Source of the DNA: JTS-RE94 sp041750795
GTDB taxonomy: Bacteria > Planctomycetota > Planctomycetia > Pirellulales > PALSA-1355
Reading direction: 5' to 3'
Length of the DNA stretch: 64,000 bases
Assembly: GCA_041750795.1 (NCBI GenBank)
Contig: JBGSYQ010000064.1
Span: 18,664 to 82,663 of the forward strand
Shown here: positions 34,537 through 44,416 of the stretch, one piece after another
Position numbering within the stretch: the first letter of the stretch is position 1
How the letters are laid out: every line of letters starts with the position of its first letter
The notes under the pieces: generated by a model
The model's input: the letters and a program-made list of their open reading frames with translations, nothing else
Told to the model about the DNA's origin: nothing
Database searches by the model: none
Made by a program: the position numbers and the translations under genes

Positions 34537-35724
34537 CTACGTGTGATAGTCGGCATTCAGCCGGACATATTCGGCGGTCAGGTCGGTGGTCCAAAAGCGC
34601 ACGCTGGCCTCCCCCTCGCGAAAGCGGAGATCGACGTGCGTATCGCGATTGTCGCGGATCGACGCCGAAACCTTGGCGGCGTCGAACTCGACGGGCCGTC
34701 CCTGTTCGTACAGCGGATGGTCGTTGATCCGCAAATCGACGCCGGCCGGATCGAACTCGATGCCCGCATAACCGGCGGCCGAGACAATCCGGCCCCAATT
34801 CGGATCGGCCCCGGCCACGGCCGTCTTTACCAGCGGGCTGTCGGCCACCGTCCGCGCGATTTCGCGGGCGGCCGCCACGGTCTTGCAGCCGGACACGTCG
34901 ATCGTAATCAGGTGCGATGCCCCCTCGCCGTCCTCGGGAATCGCCCGAGCCAGATCCGTACACACTTCCTGGAGCGCAACGCCAAATGCCGCCAGATCGT
35001 CGCCGGCAATCGGCGTTCCCCCCGCCGCCCCATTGGCCATCAGCAGCACCGTGTCGTTGGTACTCATGTGGCCGTCGACGTGAATGCAGTTGAACGTGAC
35101 GTCGACGATGCGGCCTAGTAATGCTTGCGCATCGGCGGAGGTTAGCGGCGCATCGGTGAGCACCAGCCCGAGCATGGTGGCCATGTTCGGTCCGATCATC
35201 GCGGCGCCTTTGGCCATGCCGGTGATCTGGATGGAGCGCCCGCCGACGGAAATCGTGCGCCCGGATATTTTGTGAACCGAATCGGTCGTCAGCATGCCGC
35301 GCGCGGCCGCCAGCAAGTTCTCCTCGCCGCGCCCCAATTGCTCTGCCGCGGCGGTGATGCCATCGCGAATCTTCTCGATCGGCAAAAAGCTGCCAATGAT
35401 GCCGGTGGAGAGCACGAGGCACTGTTGCTCGCTGGCGTCGCAAACGACGGCCCCGGCGCGCGCCATGGCGCGTGCGTCTTCGAGTCCGCGCGCGCCCGTG
35501 CAGGCGTTGGCATTGCCCGAGTTGACAACGACCACGCGGATGTTCTCGGCCGGAGTAATGGCGCGATCCCAAGCCACCGGCGCGGCAAACACCAGGTTCT
35601 GCGTGTAGACGCCCGCCGCAACCGCCGGCCGGTCGGAGACGACCAACGTCAAATCCTGCTTGGCCGGGTTGCGCTTGATGCCGCAATGGACACCAGCGAG
35701 TCGAAATGCTTGAGGAACGTTCAT
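34537..35724 (-). CDS. argJ: Bifunctional glutamate N-acetyltransferase / amino-acid acetyltransferase
   Basis: 395 residues, cytoplasmic. It moves the acetyl group from N-acetylornithine to glutamate in arginine synthesis and in bifunctional forms also acetylates glutamate from acetyl-CoA. The autocleavage site is in 'GPNMATMLGLVLTD', with T183 the catalytic nucleophile. 'VVVNSGNANACTG' is also conserved. The gene follows argC on the same strand after 134 bases, a standard argC-argJ order. The gap holds a heptanucleotide repeat. Whether it is mono- or bifunctional cannot be told from the sequence alone. Confidence 0.95.
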   Translation of the reverse strand: MNVPQAFRLAGVHCGIKRNPAKQDLTLVVSDRPAVAAGVYTQNLVFAAPVAWDRAITPAENIRVVVVNSGNANACTGARGLEDARAMARAGAVVCDASEQQCLVLSTGIIGSFLPIEKIRDGITAAAEQLGRGEENLLAAARGMLTTDSVHKISGRTISVGGRSIQITGMAKGAAMIGPNMATMLGLVLTDAPLTSADAQALLGRIVDVTFNCIHVDGHMSTNDTVLLMANGAAGGTPIAGDDLAAFGVALQEVCTDLARAIPEDGEGASHLITIDVSGCKTVAAAREIARTVADSPLVKTAVAGADPNWGRIVSAAGYAGIEFDPAGVDLRINDHPLYEQGRPVEFDAAKVSASIRDNRDTHVDLRFREGEASVRFWTTDLTAEYVRLNADYHT

Positions 35725-35819
35725 AGAGGCATAGGCGAGAGGCTGGAGACTGGAGGCGGAACGCTGAAGGAACAGACCAATTCAAGCAGCGCAAGCTCGG
35801 CCGAAGGCAGCGATTTTTC

Positions 35820-35853
<34 letters not shown>

Positions 35854-35858
35854 CCTGT

Positions 35859-36866
35859 CTAAAGCGCCATCGTTTCGGGAAACTCGTGCATGAGGTTGAA
35901 GTTTTGCACCGCGGCGCCGCTGGCGCCCTTGATCAGATTGTCGAGACAGCTAATCGTAATCAGGCGGCCGCGGACCATCCGCGCCGTGATGTCGCAAAAG
36001 TTGGTGTCGCTGGTGTCCTTCGTGCCGGGCAGGTGATTCACCACGCGAATGAACGGCTCGTCGGCATAAAACTCACGCAAGGTCGCCAGCGCCGCATCTT
36101 CGGTCAGGTCGCCCACCGGCTGCGAGTAACAAGTCGAGAGAATGCCGCGGTCCATCGGAATCAAATGCGGCGTGAAAATCACTTCCACGTCCTTCTCGCT
36201 GGCCAGGCTCAACACTTGCTCGATTTCCGGCGTGTGCCGATGCCGGCCGACGTTGTAGGCCGACACGCTCTCGTTCACCTCCGGAAAGTGCGTCATTAAC
36301 TTGGGCGTGCGACCCGCGCCCGATACGCCGCTCTTCGAATCGATGATAATCTCGCGCGGGGCAATCAAGCCGCGCTTGATGAGCGGCGCCAGCGCCAGGA
36401 TGGCCGACGTGGGGTAACAGCCCGGATTCGCCACCAGCCTGGCGCCGCGAATCTGCTCGCGAAACAGCTCGGGCAGGCCATAGACGGTCTTGCCGAGCCG
36501 ATCGGGATCGACGTGCTTCTGGCCGTACCAGTCGGCATACGACTCGGGGCTGTTGAGCCGATAGTCCGCGCTCAAATCGACGACGCGCATGCCGGCATCG
36601 AGCAGCTTGGGCACCAACGCCGCGGTCACGCCGTGCGGCAAGCAACTGAAAGCCACGTCGGCGCGGGCGGCGATCTCGGCCGGCTGCAAGTCGGCCATGC
36701 ACAGGTCGATCCGCCCGGCCAGTTGCGGGTGGACGCTGGCCACGTGCGGGTTGTCCTCGCTGCGGCTGGTCAGCGCCGTAATCTCCGCCTCCGGATGGCG
36801 CAGCAGGATCTTCATCAGCTCCAGAGCCGTGTAACCCGTAGCGCCAATGATGGCAACGCGAATCAT
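35859..36866 (-). CDS. argC: N-acetyl-gamma-glutamyl-phosphate reductase
   Basis: 335 residues, cytoplasmic. It reduces N-acetylglutamyl phosphate to the semialdehyde with NADPH, the third step of arginine synthesis. The dinucleotide-binding start 'RVAIIGATGYTALELMKIL' and the catalytic C150 in 'VANPGCYPTSAIL' are clear. 'HRHTPEIEQ' supplies the conserved His region. It is followed by argJ on the same strand. No arginine-repressor box was recognised upstream. Confidence 0.96.
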   Translation of the reverse strand: MIRVAIIGATGYTALELMKILLRHPEAEITALTSRSEDNPHVASVHPQLAGRIDLCMADLQPAEIAARADVAFSCLPHGVTAALVPKLLDAGMRVVDLSADYRLNSPESYADWYGQKHVDPDRLGKTVYGLPELFREQIRGARLVANPGCYPTSAILALAPLIKRGLIAPREIIIDSKSGVSGAGRTPKLMTHFPEVNESVSAYNVGRHRHTPEIEQVLSLASEKDVEVIFTPHLIPMDRGILSTCYSQPVGDLTEDAALATLREFYADEPFIRVVNHLPGTKDTSDTNFCDITARMVRGRLITISCLDNLIKGASGAAVQNFNLMHEFPETMAL

Positions 36867-37077
36867 GGAGGCAAGCGTGCAAGAAGGTTGAAGATCCAGG
36901 CAAACCAGCAGATGCGACAGTATATCGAAAGCACGTCGAATCGGCTACGCCGCCAGACCTTGCGCCGCGGCAGCCAGCCATCAGACTCAGGACGCAGGAC
37001 AGCGGCCAAGGGTTCGCCGGTGGTGCGTAAACCTGCGCGGGCCGCGAGATGCTCCAGTCGGAGATACGGCCCCGCGC

Positions 37078-38031
37078 TCATTCGCGCCAGCCGGTCGCGT
37101 CGATCCGCCGCAGTTCGCCCTCGATGTCCGTGCCTTCATAAAACGACAGCCAGCCTTGGATGCGGCGCGTCTCACCCGGCGGGCAATCCGCAAACTTCGG
37201 ATCCGAGTGCAGGCAGGGGCAGCGCTCGTTGCCCCAGGGACGATGGCAGGGCGCCCAGGCCGTGATCACCCAGCGACGACCGTCCTGCGAACGGCAGGCG
37301 GCATACGGCGCACGGAACACTTTGTTGTCGTTGGTTTGCAGCTCGAACCCGGCGGCCCCTTTGAGCATCACGCAATTTTGCACGCGCAAGTCGGAGAGCA
37401 CTTCGGACGTGTCGTTCAACAGCCACATCTCCATGCGCACTGCCGTCGGCGTCGGCGTCACCTTCGTGCCAAAGCGAATGCCATTGGGCAGCACGCGCTT
37501 GAACTCCAGCACGCCCCCCTTGCCGCGCGTCCACTCCAACGGCTCCAACTCGATGCCGGAATTCGTCCAGATCGTCGGTACGTGCGTGTGCGCCAGGTAG
37601 GTCAAGCCCAGGTTCGACCAGATGGCCTCCGGCACGTCGGCCACCACGTAGCTTTGCTCGTCCCAGGGACAAAACACACTGATCTTCGTATCGCGCTGCG
37701 GGCGAACCGCCCCCTCCAGAAAGCCGATCCGCGGGTGGCGTCCGCCCGGATAAGGCAGCACCCGCAGCGGCTCGCCCGGCTGGCGGCGCGGCTTGTTCTC
37801 TGGCGTGATTTCGAAGCGCTCGATCGCCTCGGCAATGGCCTGCGGCGAGAGCCCGGTGGCCGCGTGGATCTCGTCCGTGGTAAAGCGATGGTGCCAGACC
37901 ATGTTGGTCAGCCAATAGCGAAGTTGCGCGTCCCCCTCCGGCATCCGGTGGTTGGCGGGCTCGGCGGCAGTCGCCACCAGCGCCAACAGCGCGATCGATG
38001 CGAAAACGACAACGCGAACGTGCTTCGACAT
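37078..38031 (-). CDS. Secreted protein of unknown function
   Basis: 317 residues with a signal peptide (about 1-23). Residues about 45-75 ('HHRFTTDEIHAATGLSPQAI') have a helix-turn-helix-like look but are outside the membrane if exported. The rest is beta-rich, with conserved-looking 'RHPRIGFLEGAVRPQRDTK', 'TYLAHTHVPTIW' and several Trp/Cys positions ('CHRPWGNERCPCLHSD') that could bind metal. Similar proteins occur in planctomycete genomes next to PQQ-propeller genes, but I know of no function. It is the last gene of the 44-37 kb minus-strand run. Confidence 0.7.
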   Translation of the reverse strand: MSKHVRVVVFASIALLALVATAAEPANHRMPEGDAQLRYWLTNMVWHHRFTTDEIHAATGLSPQAIAEAIERFEITPENKPRRQPGEPLRVLPYPGGRHPRIGFLEGAVRPQRDTKISVFCPWDEQSYVVADVPEAIWSNLGLTYLAHTHVPTIWTNSGIELEPLEWTRGKGGVLEFKRVLPNGIRFGTKVTPTPTAVRMEMWLLNDTSEVLSDLRVQNCVMLKGAAGFELQTNDNKVFRAPYAACRSQDGRRWVITAWAPCHRPWGNERCPCLHSDPKFADCPPGETRRIQGWLSFYEGTDIEGELRRIDATGWRE

Positions 38032-38092
38032 GGGCTGTTCAACCGCAAGCAACGACTCAATGGCAGCAACGGCCTACGTACTTGTGCCGCTG

Positions 38093-39505
38093 TTAGCGGC
38101 GGCCGAAAGCGTACAGCGCTTTATCCGTGCGAACGTACACGCGACCATCGGCCAGCACCGGCGAGGCGCAAATCTGCTCGCCGAAATCGCGCGCGCCGAC
38201 GACTTCCAGCGGCGGCCCCAGCCGAAACACGGTGACCTCGCCCGCCTTGCTGGCCACATAGATCTTGCCATCGCCGCCGGCCGGCGAGGCATAGTAATTC
38301 CCGCCGCCCCGCGCCCGCATCTGTTTCACCAGCTTGCCGGTGGCCGCGTCGAGCAACGTCGCCACGCCGCCGTCCTTGACCATGAACACGTGGCCCCGAT
38401 AGATCAACGGGCTGGGCACGTACGACAAGCCGCGCTCGTATTGCCAGGCCAGTTCCGGCTCACCGCCGCTGTTCTGGGCCGGCCGCAGCACCGTCAGCGT
38501 GTTACGCGCCAGCTCGAAAACTTGCGCGTACTTGTTCCACTCGTCCTCGTCCAACGACTGGCTGTCGTCCAGGTCGATGCGATAGAAGCGCGATTGCACT
38601 TCGCCGGCCGGCAGTTCCGATTTCTCCAAGCGAGCGTTCTTGTTGGCGTCCCACTGAGCCAATGCCTGCGACCAGGGCTCCATGGCAATCCGCGCGTCGG
38701 TATCCCCGCCCGGCGACCAGGTACACACGTACAACGCCCCGTCGGCCAGCGCCGGCGTGGGATTGACAATGCGCGCAAAACCATCGCGCGACCACAGCGG
38801 CTTGCCGTCGCGCGGGTCGTAGGCCACCAGTTGCAACGCGCCGGCCATCACAATCTGCTTCTTGCCGCCCTGCTCCCAGAGCACCGGGGTGGCGTAGCTG
38901 CGCGTGAATCCATCGCGCGGAGTCTGCCAGGCCGTCTCGCCATTGTCGGCCCGCACGGCAATCAGAAAGCTGTCCAGATCGTGGTCTTCGCACAGCACCA
39001 CCTTGCCGTCGACCAGGATCGGCGAGCTGGCCGAGCCGAACTCGTCGCGAAACGGTCCCATCCGCCGCGTCCAGACCGGATCTCCGGCCATCGTGTAGCA
39101 CAGCAGCCCATAGCTGCCAAAGAACGCGTATACGCGCTGACCGTCCGAAGCCGGCGTCGAGGAAGCAGGGCTCCCCTCGGCGTGGTTCTTCTCCAGTTGA
39201 TCGGCGCGGACGGTTTGCTTCCACAGCACGTCGCCCGTGGCCCGATCCAGGCAGATCGTCGACAGGTCGTGCCCCTCGTGGGCCGTCAGCAGCATGCGAT
39301 CGCCAACCACCAGCGGCGTCGAATGTCCGGGCGCAAGCGCGGTCTTCCACAACAGGTGCTCATCGTCGAGCTCGGCCGGCAGCGGTTGGCTGTCGACGGC
39401 CGCGCGGCCGTGATCGTGGCGGAAGTAGTTCACCTGCTGAGCGCTGGCGCACGCGACCAAAGCACTCCAGGCCGCCAGCAACAGGATCGACAATCTACAA
39501 TTCAT
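38093..39505 (-). CDS. Secreted PQQ-like beta-propeller with EF-hand insert
   Basis: 470 residues, signal peptide to about residue 22. Propeller blades are marked by 'DRATGDVLWKQTV', 'DPRDGKPLWSRDG' and 'DAATGKLVKQM'. A pair of EF-hand loops sits near residues 275-310 ('DANKNARLEKSELP' and 'DLDDSQSLDEDEW'), the same arrangement as in the propeller at 28.1 kb, so the two are paralogues. The start MNCRLSILLL was chosen for its leader. Its place between a phosphodiesterase and an unknown secreted protein suggests outer-surface work. No enzymatic residues were identified. Confidence 0.83.
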   Translation of the reverse strand: MNCRLSILLLAAWSALVACASAQQVNYFRHDHGRAAVDSQPLPAELDDEHLLWKTALAPGHSTPLVVGDRMLLTAHEGHDLSTICLDRATGDVLWKQTVRADQLEKNHAEGSPASSTPASDGQRVYAFFGSYGLLCYTMAGDPVWTRRMGPFRDEFGSASSPILVDGKVVLCEDHDLDSFLIAVRADNGETAWQTPRDGFTRSYATPVLWEQGGKKQIVMAGALQLVAYDPRDGKPLWSRDGFARIVNPTPALADGALYVCTWSPGGDTDARIAMEPWSQALAQWDANKNARLEKSELPAGEVQSRFYRIDLDDSQSLDEDEWNKYAQVFELARNTLTVLRPAQNSGGEPELAWQYERGLSYVPSPLIYRGHVFMVKDGGVATLLDAATGKLVKQMRARGGGNYYASPAGGDGKIYVASKAGEVTVFRLGPPLEVVGARDFGEQICASPVLADGRVYVRTDKALYAFGRR

Positions 39506-39563
39506 GCTCGATGGCCCCACGTCCACGACGTTCGTTGGTGAGTATTCGATCACGCCGCCCGGA

Positions 39564-40643
39564 TCACTGCGTCGCCAGATCCTGCGACGCATTGATGAGC
39601 GAGCCGGGAATCGGTCCCAGGCCCAGCAGCGACAGCGCCAGGTTGCCGCCGTCGCCGTTGCGAATCGGCTGCAACGGCGCGCCGGTATAGTCGGGCCGGT
39701 CGGCTTGCGGGTTGGCACGAGACGAAGGATTCAGCTCGTACAGGTCGCGGCCCGGCGCCACCCCGGCGCCCCACACGTAAAACGGTATGGTGTAGTTGAG
39801 CACGTTGCTGTTGATGCCGTGGTTGAGTCCCAGCCCGCCGTGGTCGGCCGAAAGAATGATCGTCGTCTTGTCCTGGAAGCGCTCGTCGCTGGTCACCAGC
39901 TCGAGCACGCGCGCCAATTGGCCGTCGACGTGCGCCATGGCTTCCATGTATTCAGGGCTCCCCCAGCCCTTGGCGTGACCCTTGCCGTCGGTATCGGCAT
40001 AGTGGAGGAAGACGTAGTTGAACGGATTGGCTTTCATTTCTTCGATGAAGCGATCGGTCATGGCCGCGGTGTTGCCATCTTTGACGTACAGGTCGATCTT
40101 CTTGCGGCCGTTGTCCTCTCCGGTGGTGTCGGGCGCGCCGTTGCGGGCATCGTACGACTGCTCGTACAGCACGAACTTGCTCTTCGAAGCGAGCATGGCC
40201 GTACGCAACCCGTTGTCGTGCGCAACGTCGAACGCGCTGGCCACGTAGTCGAGCCGGCTGTTGTGCAGATTTCGATCGCCCGGATCGGAATTGATGGTCC
40301 ACAGGTGCCCGGCAATGGCCTCCGGGTCGGCGGCCCGATCCTTGACCGGACGGCCCGTGATCATACAGGTGTGGTTGGGCAGCGTGATCGTAAAGTCGTA
40401 GTCGGTGCGCGCGTTGTGCGTCCAGGCTCCTTCGCGCTGCAATCGCTCGAACGTCGGCAGTTTCCCCTCGGCCAGCAGCGCCTCCAAATGCTTGGGCGCC
40501 AGTCCGTCGACGCTGATCTGAATCACGTATTCCGCGGCCGCGTCGGTCGCCAGCGAGCGAGCGGCCGCCGCGCAGTGCAGCACGGCAGCCAGGGCGAGAA
40601 CGTAGCCGGCGTGGCCAAGCCATCGGTTCGAATGGAAATTCAC
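39564..40643 (-). CDS. Secreted alkaline-phosphatase-fold phosphodiesterase (NPP type)
   Basis: 359 residues, signal peptide to about residue 32. 'VIQISVDGLAPKHLEALL' holds the first metal Asp; 'TITLPNHTCMITGRP' has the Thr/Asn nucleophile region of nucleotide pyrophosphatase/phosphodiesterases; 'HYADTDGKGHAKGWG' and 'LSADHGGLGLNHG' supply the remaining Asp/His metal ligands. It should cleave phosphodiester or phosphomonoester substrates in the periplasm. It lies between an oxidoreductase and a PQQ propeller in the same orientation. Substrate unknown. Confidence 0.88.
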   Translation of the reverse strand: MNFHSNRWLGHAGYVLALAAVLHCAAAARSLATDAAAEYVIQISVDGLAPKHLEALLAEGKLPTFERLQREGAWTHNARTDYDFTITLPNHTCMITGRPVKDRAADPEAIAGHLWTINSDPGDRNLHNSRLDYVASAFDVAHDNGLRTAMLASKSKFVLYEQSYDARNGAPDTTGEDNGRKKIDLYVKDGNTAAMTDRFIEEMKANPFNYVFLHYADTDGKGHAKGWGSPEYMEAMAHVDGQLARVLELVTSDERFQDKTTIILSADHGGLGLNHGINSNVLNYTIPFYVWGAGVAPGRDLYELNPSSRANPQADRPDYTGAPLQPIRNGDGGNLALSLLGLGPIPGSLINASQDLATQ

Positions 40644-40735
40644 GGCCTGCCTCAGGAATTCAGTAGGACAGTAGGAATGGTTCTGGTATGACGCGCAAGC
40701 GCATGCCCTTTATTCTAATCGGCCGCCGGGCGATT

Positions 40736-42064
40736 TCATACGTTGGCCGGCGTGGCCCAATGGCCGCCTTCGCGATACTTGCGGCGGACCAGCGCGGCGG
40801 CATCCGGGTTGTTGGTCACCCGCTCGCTGGCCGGATCGAACTCCAACTGCCCGCGCACCCGCGTGGCAATGTTGCCCAGGTGGCACAGGGCGCTCGAGCG
40901 GTGATTGATTTCAATGTCGGCCGTGGGGCGCTCGCCCGACTTGATACAGGCGATGAAATTGTCGTGATGCGCTTGCAGGTCGGGTTCGCCCTTGCTGACT
41001 TCCTCGATGAGCTTGTTGCGCGGGCCGAAGATTTTGTAACCGCCCCGCTTGCCCAGCAGCATCATCCCCTGCGTGCCGTAAAAAGCATCGCCGTTCTCGA
41101 ATCCCTCCTGCACGTAGGGAGACCAGATGCGCTGCTCGAAGATGAGCTGCCGCTTCTGCCCGCTGGCGCCGTCGCCGGCATATTCGAACACGACGTACTG
41201 CGTGTCGGCGTGCTGCTGGTCGTCGTCGAAGAAATACTTGCCGCCCAGCGCCGCGATCGACGATGGGTGCGTTTCGACCCCCAATCCCCACAGCGCGATG
41301 TCGATGTCGTGGACGCCGTCGTTGCCCATGTCGCCGCAGCCGAAGTTGTACCACCAGCGCCAAATGCTCGGCAGCAGATTCGATTGATAGGGCACCATCT
41401 CGGCCGGGCCAACCCATGCGTCGTAGTCCAGGGTCGAAGGCGCGTCGCCGGGCTGCTGCTTGCCGATCGAGCCGCGGCGCTGGCTGTTCCAGGCCTTGGC
41501 GACCAGCACATCGCCGATCGCGCCCTGGTGCAGCTTTTCCATACCCTCGCGCACGTGGGCCGTGCTGCGGCTTTGCGTGCCGACTTGCACCACCTTCTTG
41601 TTGCGGCGCGCGGCGTCGACCATCAGTCGCCCTTCGCGCAGATTGTGGGCACACGGCTTCTCGACGTAGACGTGCTTGCCGGCGTCGCAGGCCAGGATCG
41701 TGGCCGGTCCGTGCCAATGGTCGGGCGTGGCAATCCACACCGCGTCGACCGACCTGTCGTCGAACACCTGCCGCATGTCCTTGACGGTCTTGGGCGAGCC
41801 ACTGCCGTGCTGCTCGGCAAGTTTCACGGCGCTGGCCAGACGCACCTCGTCCACGTCGCACAAATACGCCAGCTCGACCCCCTTGTTCCTGGCCAACAGT
41901 TCCACGTGGTGGCTGCCCATGCCGCCGGGCCCAACCACGGCGACTTTCAAACGTTCGTTGGCACTTTTGCCATCGGCAGCCTCGGACCAGGCGAGCACGG
42001 CCGCCGCGGCGGCGGTGCCTTGGGCGCTGCGTTTCAGGAATTCACGTCGATCGTGCGTGGACAT
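40736..42064 (-). CDS. Tat-exported Gfo/Idh/MocA family oxidoreductase
   Basis: 442 residues. The leader 'HDRREFLKRSAQGTAAAAAV' is a twin-arginine signal. 'LKVAVVGPGGMGSHHVELL' starts the NAD-binding fold and 'KHVYVEKPCAHN' has the conserved E-K-P lysine. It is related to but distinct from the oxidoreductase at 26.6 kb. The downstream gene is a phosphodiesterase and the upstream gene a prolyl-oligopeptidase-type enzyme, all on the minus strand. A sugar or inositol substrate is probable, not shown. Confidence 0.88.
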   Translation of the reverse strand: MSTHDRREFLKRSAQGTAAAAAVLAWSEAADGKSANERLKVAVVGPGGMGSHHVELLARNKGVELAYLCDVDEVRLASAVKLAEQHGSGSPKTVKDMRQVFDDRSVDAVWIATPDHWHGPATILACDAGKHVYVEKPCAHNLREGRLMVDAARRNKKVVQVGTQSRSTAHVREGMEKLHQGAIGDVLVAKAWNSQRRGSIGKQQPGDAPSTLDYDAWVGPAEMVPYQSNLLPSIWRWWYNFGCGDMGNDGVHDIDIALWGLGVETHPSSIAALGGKYFFDDDQQHADTQYVVFEYAGDGASGQKRQLIFEQRIWSPYVQEGFENGDAFYGTQGMMLLGKRGGYKIFGPRNKLIEEVSKGEPDLQAHHDNFIACIKSGERPTADIEINHRSSALCHLGNIATRVRGQLEFDPASERVTNNPDAAALVRRKYREGGHWATPANV

Positions 42065-42139
42065 GGCGTGCCTCGTGCGGGTTTGGGGGTGGAGCGGGGA
42101 AGGCCGGGTCGTTGCCGCCGCGCGGAGCGGCGGCGCAAA

Positions 42140-44083
42140 CTATTCGAGCAGATATTCCTTCACGAACAAGATCGTGGCGTAAAACTGAAAATCGGCGTTC
42201 TTCTTCTTGGCAAAACCGTGACCTTCGTCCTCGGCCATCAGGTACCAGACCGGCGTATTGTTCTTTTGCAGCGTTTCGACGATCTGCACCGATTCCGAGA
42301 GCGGCACCCGCGGGTCGTTCTTGCCTTGCACGACGAACAGCGGCTTCTTGATCTTGTCGGCGTGGTTCAGCGGCGCGATCTCTTCCAGAAACGCCCGCAT
42401 CTTCGGATCGCGCTCGTCGCCGTACTCCACGCGGCGCAGGTCGCGACGATAGCTCTCGGTGTTCTCCAGAAACGTGACCAGGTTCGAGATGCCCACCACG
42501 TCCAGCGCGCAGCGGATGTGGTCGCTATACCGCGTGGCAACGGCCAATGTCATGTGGCCGCCATAGCTGCCGCCGGTGACCATGATGCGATTCTCATCCA
42601 GGTCGTCGCGCTTGCGCATCCAGTCGAACAGCGCGGCGATGTCCCGATACGTGCCCTCGCGCAGAAAGCCATTGTCGAGCTGCAGGAACGACTTGCCATA
42701 GCCGGCAGATCCGCGCACGTTGGGATAAACCAGCGCCACGCCAAGCTCGTTGAGATAATAGTTGTTGCGCGCCAGGAAGCCGGGGCGCGATTGGCCTTCT
42801 GGCCCGCCGTGAATCACGACGATGACCGGGCGCTTGCCCGTGAATTTGGCCGGCGGGTTGTAGAGAAAGCCGGAAATCTCCCGATCGTCGAACGATTTCC
42901 ACTTGATCAGCTCGGGCTCGGAAAACTTCTCGGCGTCGAGTCCGCCCGTCTCGCTCTTGGTCCAGCGGTCGACCTTGCCGGTGGTGATATCCAGCGAGTA
43001 CACGTCGGCCGGCGAACGCGCCGAAGTCATCACGAAGCCCAGGTCGCGATTGTTGTCGTGCCACTCCAGCCCGCCGATCACGGCCGAGGGCAACTCGGGC
43101 AACGGCCGTTCCTGCTTCGTTTCGAGATCGAGCACGTGCAGCCGGCTGATGCCGTTCTCGTTGGTCACAAACGCCAACAGTTTGCCGTCCTTCGACAGAT
43201 CGCCCCCTTCGACGTCCCAGGGAATGTCGCCGGAGAGTACCGTCTCTTTCTTGCTCGCCAGATCCAGGTAAACCAGGCGATGAAACTCCGAATCGCGATC
43301 GGTGGTCACATAGATGCCCTGGCCGTCGGCGCTGAAGGCAATCGGTCGATAGGCAATCTTTTCGGTGCTTTGCTTGGGTGTCACCAGCGTCTTTTTGCCG
43401 CTGGCCACGTCGACCAGCCAGATAGTGCTCTCGTTGATCGACACGTATTCGTACGCCAGCAATTGTTGGTCGTCGGGCGACCAGTCGACGACGCCCCAGC
43501 CGCCCCCTTGGTTTTCAGTCAGCAGCTTGCCGCTTTCGGGATCGGCGGGATCCATCGTATAGAAATCAACATCGGCGCCGGTCCGGCGGGTCGATCCATA
43601 AACCACGCGGTCGCCAGAAGTCGACCAGCGGGCGCCGGTGTTGCGCGACTTGCCGTCGGTCAGCAGCGTGCCCTGCCCCGCGGCCAGATCGTAGCGAAAC
43701 AGTTGGAAGAATTCGCTGCCGCCGGCATCCTTGGAGAAGACAAAGTAGTCGGGCCGGCTGGGCTGATACGAAGCGCCCCCCACGCGATCGGCATAAAACG
43801 TGACTTGCTCGCGCGCCGCTCCGGGCGCGGCCACGCGGTGGACCTGGTTGGTGTCGCCAAAGCGCGTGGAGATCAGCATTTCGCGCTTCGTGGGATGCCA
43901 GTCCGACAAGCCGGCCGAGCGGAATTCGGTGTAGCGGTTGGCGCTTTCGGCCAGTGCCGCGGGAATGGGCGGAATGCCCGCGACCACCAGGTTGTCGCCC
44001 GGCGTAAGAACCGCCGCTTCTTCTCCCCACAACAAGCCCGCCGAAAGCAGGCACACGCAGCATGCCAGGCCAAATCGCTTCAT
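42140..44083 (-). CDS. Secreted S9-family (prolyl oligopeptidase-type) peptidase
   Basis: 647 residues, signal peptide to about residue 20. The N-terminal half contains repeated WD40-like beta-propeller strands ('GQGTLLTDGKSRNTGARWS', 'DLETKQERPLPELPS'). The alpha/beta hydrolase domain has nucleophile S506 in GGSYGGHM, D590 in GKNDPRV and H622 in DEGHGF. It should cut short peptides outside the cytoplasm. AAGGGGA lies eight bases before the chosen ATG, which decides against an upstream in-frame ATG. It is divergent from the ceramidase-like gene across a region holding an R2 repeat. Confidence 0.9.
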   Translation of the reverse strand: MKRFGLACCVCLLSAGLLWGEEAAVLTPGDNLVVAGIPPIPAALAESANRYTEFRSAGLSDWHPTKREMLISTRFGDTNQVHRVAAPGAAREQVTFYADRVGGASYQPSRPDYFVFSKDAGGSEFFQLFRYDLAAGQGTLLTDGKSRNTGARWSTSGDRVVYGSTRRTGADVDFYTMDPADPESGKLLTENQGGGWGVVDWSPDDQQLLAYEYVSINESTIWLVDVASGKKTLVTPKQSTEKIAYRPIAFSADGQGIYVTTDRDSEFHRLVYLDLASKKETVLSGDIPWDVEGGDLSKDGKLLAFVTNENGISRLHVLDLETKQERPLPELPSAVIGGLEWHDNNRDLGFVMTSARSPADVYSLDITTGKVDRWTKSETGGLDAEKFSEPELIKWKSFDDREISGFLYNPPAKFTGKRPVIVVIHGGPEGQSRPGFLARNNYYLNELGVALVYPNVRGSAGYGKSFLQLDNGFLREGTYRDIAALFDWMRKRDDLDENRIMVTGGSYGGHMTLAVATRYSDHIRCALDVVGISNLVTFLENTESYRRDLRRVEYGDERDPKMRAFLEEIAPLNHADKIKKPLFVVQGKNDPRVPLSESVQIVETLQKNNTPVWYLMAEDEGHGFAKKKNADFQFYATILFVKEYLLE

Positions 44084-44127
44084 CGCCGTCCCCTTCTTGG
44101 CGCCAAGTGAATGTGCGGCAAAGGGTC

Positions 44128-44218
44128 GACCGAAAAACAACTTCTCCGCAACTCCCCTCGCCCCTTGTGGGAGAGGGTTGGGTGAGGGGTTAGAGAATCA
44201 GGAGGTTGTTTTTCGGTC
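44128..44218. repeat. R2 inverted-repeat element, intact copy
   Basis: 91 bases bounded by GACCGAAAAACAAC and its exact reverse complement GTTGTTTTTCGGTC. The interior has CTCCCCTCGCCCC facing GGGTGAGGGG, so the whole unit can fold. A second copy at 57.6 kb is split by another repeat. No open frame; it fits a miniature non-autonomous element. Confidence 0.8.
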
Positions 44219-44416
44219 TCCCCCAAAGGGCCCCGTACCGGGGCGTATCGCTTGAGCTTAAGGGCGCTGCGCCCCGGTTGCAATGGTTTTCGGGCGCCGC
44301 CCTGGCGTCATCCCCTGCCTCGGGAGCAACTGATTTACAACCGATCGCGTCAGAACTATGTTAGCCATTACCCCAATGATTGCGCAGCGCCGCCATTTCC
44401 CCCAAGGATCATGTCG

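Noticed and set aside
40688..44110. A very long plus-strand open frame (over 1100 codons)
   Set aside because: It lies opposite the oxidoreductase and S9 peptidase genes, its translation has low complexity with no family pattern, and the minus-strand genes carry clear motifs. It is an effect of high GC codon use.
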